64,000 nucleotides of DNA from assembly GCA_945881985.1 (NCBI GenBank), contig CAMCVL010000009.1, positions 1 to 64,000 on the forward strand, in the 5' to 3' direction. Position numbers and translations under genes: made by a program. This DNA comes from Rickettsia typhi. GTDB lineage: Bacteria; Pseudomonadota; Alphaproteobacteria; Rickettsiales; Deianiraeaceae. Positions 59,601-64,000 of this stretch are shown piece after piece (position 1 is the stretch's first letter; each line of letters begins with the position of its first letter). A model generated the notes under the pieces. The model ran no database searches and was not told the origin of the DNA. It worked only from the letters and a program-made list of their open reading frames with translations.

Positions 59601-61870
59601 ACCTAACAAAGGAATATACTAAGGCTAGCGGAGGTTTTGACGATGCGCACAAATGGCTTAGTGGTGATTTTAACGGCGACGGCAAGCAAGAGCTTACTAA
59701 GATTTTTAACGATGGTGGCTATGGCTCAGCGGATGTGCAAATTGCAACAAGTGGCAACGATTACATTGATGCTGGCTCTGGGGACGATACGGTTAGAGAC
59801 ATGGGCGGCGACAATCTTGTATATCTAGGCACAGGCAACGACACGGCAAACCTTGGAACCGGCAACGACTACATTGACGGAGGCGATGGAAACGACCGCA
59901 TATACTCAGGCGGCGGAAATGACACAGTTATAACAGGCTCAGGAAATGACTATGTTGTATCTGGGGCTGGCTTTGATTTGGTTCAGGCGGCCTCTGGTTT
60001 AAACTGGATGAACGGCGGAGCTGGAAACGACAATCTACAAGGTGGAATTGATGCAGACATCATTTACGGAGGCTCGGGCGAAGATACAATCTACGGGAAT
60101 GAGGGCTCGGATTTGATAGTCTCGGGTACAAATAACGATACTGTCTACGGCGGTGATGGTGCTGACGATATTTCGCTTGGTCAAGGTGACGATACCGCAA
60201 GTGGCGAAGCTGGTAACGACCTAATTAAAGGAGAGGACGGCAATGACACAATCTACGGAAATGATGGAAACGACAGCATTTCTGGCGGCAATAACGATGA
60301 CAAACTCTACGGCAACGCAGGTAACGACACAATTGCAGGCGATGCAGGCAATGACTATATTGAAGGCGGCGAAGGATCCGACATCCTAAGCGGCGGCGAT
60401 GGGGATGATAAGCTTTACGGCGGTAATGGCTATAATGTGCTTCTTGGCGGTGCGGGCTCGGATATTTTAATTTTTAACAAAAATGATAAATTCAGGGATG
60501 TGGTATATGGTCTTGATGCGACTGATAAAATTGACATTTCAACATACACAGAGTACACATCAATCCTACAGCTAAAAAGAGATGCCAAGGCGGTATTTGG
60601 CTCGGATGTTATTAGGTTTGCAGATGGTAACCAAATTGCACTCAAGGGTTCCTCGGTTGCAAAACTGAGTGAAAACCAGTTCTATCTCAATAATTATAAT
60701 TCAAGCGTCAAAGAGGTTGAGGCAAACCCAAGTGCAGAAACATCATATGCAAAAACCACAGACTTTTATGACAACACCGCCATAACATCGGTTGACAAAA
60801 CAAACTGGTTTAGCGGGCATAATGTTCAAACTGAAAGCTCCATTTCATTGATGGTTAAAAAGTTCACAATTGCACAAAGTGGTGCAAACGGCTGGAATAA
60901 CACATTGATTGGAAATTCTCGCAGCGAATGGCTACTGGGCGGAAATATGGACGATTATATTAATGGAAACGATGGAAATGATATAATTGACGGCAAAGAT
61001 GGAAATGACATAATATACGGCGGCAACGGTTTTGATGTTATAGCAGGAGGATCTGGAAATGACCTTGTGTACGGCGGAAACGACAACGACATAATTACAG
61101 GTGGTGATGGTAATGATGTTTTAAATGGGGACGATGGGAATGATGAAATCCACGGAAATACAGGTAATGATTTTGTCTCGGGCGGCGAAGGTAACGACAA
61201 ACTCTACGGAGAAGATGGTGAAGATCAAATCGAAGGAAACAATGGTGATGATTATATTGAAACCGGTGCAGGCAACGATATTGCTAGCGGGGGGTTTGGT
61301 GCGGATACAATTTATCTAAGCCTTGGAAACGACTTTGCATCAGGTGGAAGTGGCAGAGATTACATTGAAGGCGAGGGCGGCAATGACCAAATTTTTGGTG
61401 ACGCAGGCAACGATAAACTTTGTGGCGGCTTAGGTGACGACTACATCTTGGGCGGTGAAAACAATGACCTAATCTACGGCGGTGACGGTAACGATATTAT
61501 CTTAGGCGATGATGGTGCTGATGTGTTATACGACGGACTTGGAGACGATATAATTTTAGGCGGAGAAGGCGATGATGTATTTTATATCGGCGGGGGTAAG
61601 GATTTGATTACTGGAGGCAACGGAAGAGATATCTTTAGTTTTGAGAGTCTGGTATCATCAAGCAATACAAACCTTGATTATATCTTGGATTTTACAAAAG
61701 GTGAGGACACAATTGACCTTTCGGGCTTAGGTATTGCATCGTTTAACAACTTAAACATAACAAATGATGGAATCGACACAATGGTAATGGATAACAACTC
61801 CGCTTTTGTGTTTAAGTTAAGCGGCGTTCATCTTTTGTCTCAAGATGACTTTATGATGCCTCAGAGTTAA
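53606..61870 (+). CDS. giant RTX protein with N-terminal M23 (LytM-type) peptidase domain, hydrophobic region, RTX blocks and FG-GAP/VCBS-like repeats
   Basis: 2754 aa; NHAGLDY...GPHLHFEV M23 metal ligands; many GGxGxDxUx nonapeptides; six GDFNGDGKDD repeats; C-terminal LDYILDFTKGEDTIDLSGLG... type I secretion-like module. Confidence 0.92.
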   Translation: MTTKIDYLNPITKSSDLSELMTSNFGPRNPKVGSQNHAGLDYRAKTPIPVYSAAEGNILKTGYSASFGNYVVVEHSNGQSTLYAHLSENSFFKVGEYVDSGIQIGTSGNTGVGTGPHLHFEVLTPEATQKISETKYASGSLGIKGSQYRENPLAADTSNGKSKQPTPSGDTPIPPLLQKAIDAEKASQAGLEGHSGTQSQADGQLQTGQESQTNTSSTTATTQVSDPSTPSALSTFSSGVMESMQNQFKSSMPTIIARLALGEDLDKICLDMAARITLSSVTDQALVQAGISSHSVMGATATALSSFAASSIIMNNLYGGQSMKSKDYAIAAANISVQTIANEVAIRLQGEAAMQIAKTTAYNTAYAKAIQTMGADAASKVANDAALKAAPPLSPAAAGTVAAVVNIVMNVAQNGLPKNQEGYENLVAQSASAFAIAGACAMLPGAGWAVAAGVVIGAIVSQPLTNYFDESIDNAQEALRGVEDSFKDLLKGNIDDAIKGYLKNIGDFAANSFKSVVHFFEGLGKSIKGLFGSDAPPPPPLFTIQQKEDGTGQILYSLHDGRTLLLTGNGTDDAVGTDAGETLAGNNAANLLFAKAGNDYLYGLGGKDTLVAGDGDDNLNGGEDDDILDGGSGSDYIVGGNGADTIAGGDGSDKIYGDNDKTTPTLLEGNDQIDAGRGNDEVYTGGGDDIVQGYSGNDTIFGMDGKDTIDGGTGDDTIDGGEGNDVISGGQDGVLNQDANGNYTGYTDIAKARQDIATLEPQIPDTKNKYNAAVAGLNTYILQNTIHRWYGNSFIGSAEIRNQKQAIVDTAKAKLDETIKTVESAKQLIIDIELSGNDIINGGNGNDQIFGFSGNDTLSGGDGNDVILAGYGSDTIDGGSGGDTIYADDDEEAYFNALSATDLLPSEFSPAFVNGDDTINSGAGDDTVFLIEGSDTVNLGDGSDTLQNQYANTRVYAGDGNDNIESIAGDNVIYGEGGNDTIKLGFGDDRVYGGEGGDNITTGDGDDYVEGNTGDDILTSGAGDDIVLGGDGSDVIQDDSGLNTLDGGTGDDYIIGGSNADTIITGVGNDNVFAGAGDDVIEVSSQTAKLTGSDGNDTYKIQNLAGNITINDLGIAADIDTIEFEASKLGSLKMVQDSNDLVISFTGQTGKVVVQNQFAADKTSRIETLKFGDVLLNITSFIVGTAGSDKIIGTDIDDAMLGTDVKDVIFGGAGNDFIDGGAGDDAIYGESGNDVIKGSGDKDIIFGGTGDDTLIGNEGDDILEGGAGRDTFIITKPSDIDTITDFTTGQDRLDLTQYSQFSSLKTLQYFSKTITQNGNDLQINIDGQSSVNLQNQSLANLMQAGNFIFNSKVSGLATDGNDILNGTAGSDVISDGKGSDIITGGAGSNTFKITQNAGDIDTITDFNAAQDKIDLSLASNYVDILQLDITQKNGDTIISLDDNQKILLENVKADSLLAQNFNFNIFNGLPQVQRYSGNIDYDFSQDNVIEQTTSAIAGSGMDTALFEKLIASGIGYNSSNLWNSENIWTEGVSHILANNEYYYETGGKHSHNELARPTTFNGVDEHDYRVRVGGMWWRPKYKTEHDNGNDRMYGAWWSETINAGSGNDEVYAGAGDDKVYAGTGNDYVDGGTGDDKLYGESGNDALYGGDGNDYLDGGADNDYLNGGSGNDTMLGGYGSDFLEDTQGNNIFDGGYGNDKIVAGSGNDIIYGGQGNDSIIAGDGNDFIDGDGSAFQRWATRQGGYWDSQKWFAGDFNGDGKDDIGKVFNDRGNASTDIHYSNGYSFNISRIETRVGGFWNSQKWIVGDYNGDGKDDLANVFNHGGSASIDLHLSNGYSMTSFRSVTKQGGYWDSQKWFAGDFNGDGRSDLAKVFNDGGLATIDVHLSNTNNTFSIQRWATRQGGYWDSQKWFVGDFNGDGKDDIGKVFNDGGSATTDIHYSNGFSFGISRAETRAGGFWESQKWIVGDYNGDGKDDLANVFNDGGFGSADIHYSTGNSLYLTKEYTKASGGFDDAHKWLSGDFNGDGKQELTKIFNDGGYGSADVQIATSGNDYIDAGSGDDTVRDMGGDNLVYLGTGNDTANLGTGNDYIDGGDGNDRIYSGGGNDTVITGSGNDYVVSGAGFDLVQAASGLNWMNGGAGNDNLQGGIDADIIYGGSGEDTIYGNEGSDLIVSGTNNDTVYGGDGADDISLGQGDDTASGEAGNDLIKGEDGNDTIYGNDGNDSISGGNNDDKLYGNAGNDTIAGDAGNDYIEGGEGSDILSGGDGDDKLYGGNGYNVLLGGAGSDILIFNKNDKFRDVVYGLDATDKIDISTYTEYTSILQLKRDAKAVFGSDVIRFADGNQIALKGSSVAKLSENQFYLNNYNSSVKEVEANPSAETSYAKTTDFYDNTAITSVDKTNWFSGHNVQTESSISLMVKKFTIAQSGANGWNNTLIGNSRSEWLLGGNMDDYINGNDGNDIIDGKDGNDIIYGGNGFDVIAGGSGNDLVYGGNDNDIITGGDGNDVLNGDDGNDEIHGNTGNDFVSGGEGNDKLYGEDGEDQIEGNNGDDYIETGAGNDIASGGFGADTIYLSLGNDFASGGSGRDYIEGEGGNDQIFGDAGNDKLCGGLGDDYILGGENNDLIYGGDGNDIILGDDGADVLYDGLGDDIILGGEGDDVFYIGGGKDLITGGNGRDIFSFESLVSSSNTNLDYILDFTKGEDTIDLSGLGIASFNNLNITNDGIDTMVMDNNSAFVFKLSGVHLLSQDDFMMPQS
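58803..59745 (+). repeat. six tandem ~53-aa FG-GAP/VCBS-like repeats (within the RTX CDS)
   Basis: RWATRQGGYWDSQKWFAGDFNGDGKDDIGKVFNDxG... repeated; repeats 1-2 and 4-5 are near-identical at DNA level. Confidence 0.92.
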
Positions 61871-61885
61871 TTTGTAAATTAAGAT

Positions 61886-62494
61886 ATGAAAATATTATAT
61901 ATTGTTCTTGCTTGCCTTGTATCGCTTTTTGAAGCAAATGCTTTAGTAAAAGAGGTTGAGATTCCGCTAATGTCTTATCACATCAACAACAATCAAACAT
62001 ACAAAAATGCACCTAATAAGATTGACAACAATGCAGTTTTTGTTTTAAACCCCGGTGTTTTACTTGGACTTGATAGTAGGGCAAGTACAAAAACTGATGG
62101 TTTGTCGTTTCTTGCAAAAGGTGGTTTTTTACAAGATTGTGCAAACAAAACAGCTTTTGCTTTTGGTGCTGGCGGGAGGTATCGGCACTTAATTTTAAAC
62201 AAACTATCCTTTGACATTAACGGATACTTAATGGGTGCAAATGCAGTTAAAAATTTTTCACAAAAACAAACAGTTTGCACAACGGATGTTTTTGGCAATC
62301 AAAAATGCCAAACCATTGGAGGTAGCAATAAAAGAGATTTTGTCGTTCTTCCTCTTGTAAATTTTGGACTAAATTATCACTTAAAATCAGGTAAAACTCT
62401 TGGTGCAACCATTTCTTATATTCCAAAAAATACTGCAATTGCAGCAACTTCGGGCACTGCTTTGTTATTTTTTACAGTCAATTTGGGTTTTTAA
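61886..62494 (+). CDS. hypothetical outer-membrane beta-barrel protein
   Basis: Signal peptide and alternating pattern with C-terminal ...LLFFTVNLGF ending in Phe. Confidence 0.5.
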   Translation: MKILYIVLACLVSLFEANALVKEVEIPLMSYHINNNQTYKNAPNKIDNNAVFVLNPGVLLGLDSRASTKTDGLSFLAKGGFLQDCANKTAFAFGAGGRYRHLILNKLSFDINGYLMGANAVKNFSQKQTVCTTDVFGNQKCQTIGGSNKRDFVVLPLVNFGLNYHLKSGKTLGATISYIPKNTAIAATSGTALLFFTVNLGF

Positions 62495-62496
62495 TT

Positions 62497-62940
62497 ATGT
62501 CCATTCTAAAACAACTATCTTCTGAAAAAAAATTCAAACTCATTGGCGAAATTACATCTTTAATGATATCATCAGACCTCCATATAATCTACAAACTAAA
62601 GGATATAAGGGACATATTCATACCAGCTGTTGACGCAAACCAGTTTAGGATTTACCACAACAAAGCAGGCTTTCCGGTGGGCTTTGTTTGCTGGGCGTTT
62701 CTTTCGGATGATATTGATAAACTTTATGCTGAAGGAAAATACAAACTCAAACCTGTGGATTGGAATAGCGGGGCAAACGGCTGGATTATTGAGCTCATTG
62801 CACCCTTTGGGCATGGTAAGCAAATAATGTTAGAGCTTAGACGCAAGATATTTCCAAATAAAAGAGGTAAAGCCTTGGTTTTTAGTAAAGACAAAAAGGA
62901 ACTAAAAGTTATCAATATACGCGGAGAGAGGGTAAGTTAA
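62497..62940 (+). CDS. RTX toxin-activating lysine acyltransferase (HlyC-like)
   Basis: LGEITSLMISSDLH-like N-terminus, PAVDANQFRIYHNKAGFPVGFVCWAFLSDD, DWNSGANGWIIELIAPFG. Confidence 0.85.
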   Translation: MSILKQLSSEKKFKLIGEITSLMISSDLHIIYKLKDIRDIFIPAVDANQFRIYHNKAGFPVGFVCWAFLSDDIDKLYAEGKYKLKPVDWNSGANGWIIELIAPFGHGKQIMLELRRKIFPNKRGKALVFSKDKKELKVINIRGERVS

Positions 62941-62953
62941 TTTGGGCAAAATA

Positions 62954-64000
62954 ATGAGAATTTTCATATCTATATTATCATACATCCTCTGTTGTAGCAT
63001 TGCCCATGCAATTACAATCCAAGATGCCATAACCCTTGCTATCCAAAACTCAACGGAGATAGAAATTGAAGAAAGAAAATCAGAGCTTACAGGATATTCA
63101 AGAGCCGATGCCGCAACGATGTTTTTACCAAATGCAAGCTACAGCATGCGAAGAGGTCATCGTGATACCTCAATATCAAAATTCAGTGATGGCTTAAAAG
63201 AAGATGTTCAAACTTTGACAATTAGCCAGCCTTTGTTTGCAGGGTTGCAAGGGGTTTCTAGAGCTAAAGAGGCAATCCATAAAACATCGGCAGCAAAGGA
63301 AAATCTTAACTTCCGAAAAAACGAAATTGCATTAATGACGGCAGAAAGTTACCTTAATATTTTAAAACTAAGAATGATTACGGAGCTTGAAGCCCAAGAA
63401 GCTGCAGACTATAAAAAACTTCTTGAACTTGCAAAAAGAAAGATGGAACTGGGCGATTTAGAGTACCCTGAGCTTTCAAAACTTGAAACAGGTAAGCAAA
63501 ATACAATTCTAAAATCCGAAGAAAACAAAGCAAAACTGCGTCAATATGAATTAAGTTTTGAGCTTTTAACGCAACAAAAATCCGAAGGTTTATCAAGACC
63601 TTTTTTGCATTCCGATTTAAAAAATCTTGATGATACTTTGATTTTGGCACAAAAACAAAACCCAAAGGTCAAGTCCGCCAAGCACTCGCTAAAAGCCGCA
63701 AAAACAGCATTAATAGCCGAGAGCGGCAAAGTTTTACCTAAAGTTTCGTTATCGTTTCAGCATGAGTATCAACGGTCGTCATACTATTTTAATGGAGAGC
63801 CCATCACAAACAAGGTTGTTTATCTGGATATCACGATTCCAATATTTCAATCGGCAAGTGAATATGCAAGCATTGCAAAGGCAAATAAGCAAAAGCAAAT
63901 TGCCACCTTGGAACACAAGCTTGCTACCGAAGAACTTGAGAAAAAAGTTCGTGAAGAATACGCAAAATTTACATCCTTAAACGAAAGTTTTGCAACATTT
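62954..64000 (+). CDS. TolC-family outer membrane efflux protein, partial at right edge
   Basis: Open frame to the end of the window, absent from the ORF track: MRIFISILSYILCCSIAHAITIQDAITLAIQNSTEIEIEERKSELTGYSRADAATMFLPNASYSMRRG...TISQPLFAGLQG. Confidence 0.85.
   Translation, partial: MRIFISILSYILCCSIAHAITIQDAITLAIQNSTEIEIEERKSELTGYSRADAATMFLPNASYSMRRGHRDTSISKFSDGLKEDVQTLTISQPLFAGLQGVSRAKEAIHKTSAAKENLNFRKNEIALMTAESYLNILKLRMITELEAQEAADYKKLLELAKRKMELGDLEYPELSKLETGKQNTILKSEENKAKLRQYELSFELLTQQKSEGLSRPFLHSDLKNLDDTLILAQKQNPKVKSAKHSLKAAKTALIAESGKVLPKVSLSFQHEYQRSSYYFNGEPITNKVVYLDITIPIFQSASEYASIAKANKQKQIATLEHKLATEELEKKVREEYAKFTSLNESFATF

Noticed and set aside
55310-61640. Dense short repeats as a possible CRISPR array
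   Set aside because: Repeats are in-frame coding for RTX nonapeptides and FG-GAP units with no constant repeat/unique spacer structure. No CRISPR array or cas gene was seen in the window.

Overview
AT-rich bacterial chromosome segment, alphaproteobacterial in character and possibly Rickettsiales-like but with amino-acid biosynthesis (lineage is inference only). Most of the window is housekeeping genes: ilvD, pyrC, plsY, pabA/trpG, holC-like, ybaB/ebfC, rho, phosphomannomutase, acpP, aroE, lolD-like, dedA, ilvE, infC, adk, a glycerol-1-phosphate-dehydrogenase-like gene, trmD, nusB, gpmI, thrB, bamA, trpB, folC, pccA-like, pabB/trpE, tsaE, folP, a racemase, prfA and sdhB, plus two tRNAs. The accessory content is the most interesting part. 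(1) 27.35-29.70 kb holds three consecutive toxin-antitoxin-like cassettes (Doc, RelE, PIN) on the minus strand. Each is preceded by a near-identical ~90-140 bp promoter/operator/leader, and the putative antitoxins share an N-terminal tag (MQAKKV-GGGSAAAAKGG) but have unrelated C-termini. (2) 52-64 kb holds a giant 2754-aa RTX protein with an N-terminal M23 peptidase domain, a hydrophobic region, FG-GAP-like repeats and four secretion-signal-like modules. It sits with a HlyC-like acyltransferase and a TolC-like gene, and upstream there is a tandem duplication of promoter plus toxin fragment with two unrelated exported-protein genes. (3) An orphan ParA gene lies between 46-bp perfect direct repeats that duplicate the 3' end of ilvE. 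(4) A putative CE-clan cysteine protease (effector-like) and a very divergent PEP-carboxylase-like protein are present. (5) Recognisable Shine-Dalgarno sequences appear to be absent across the window.
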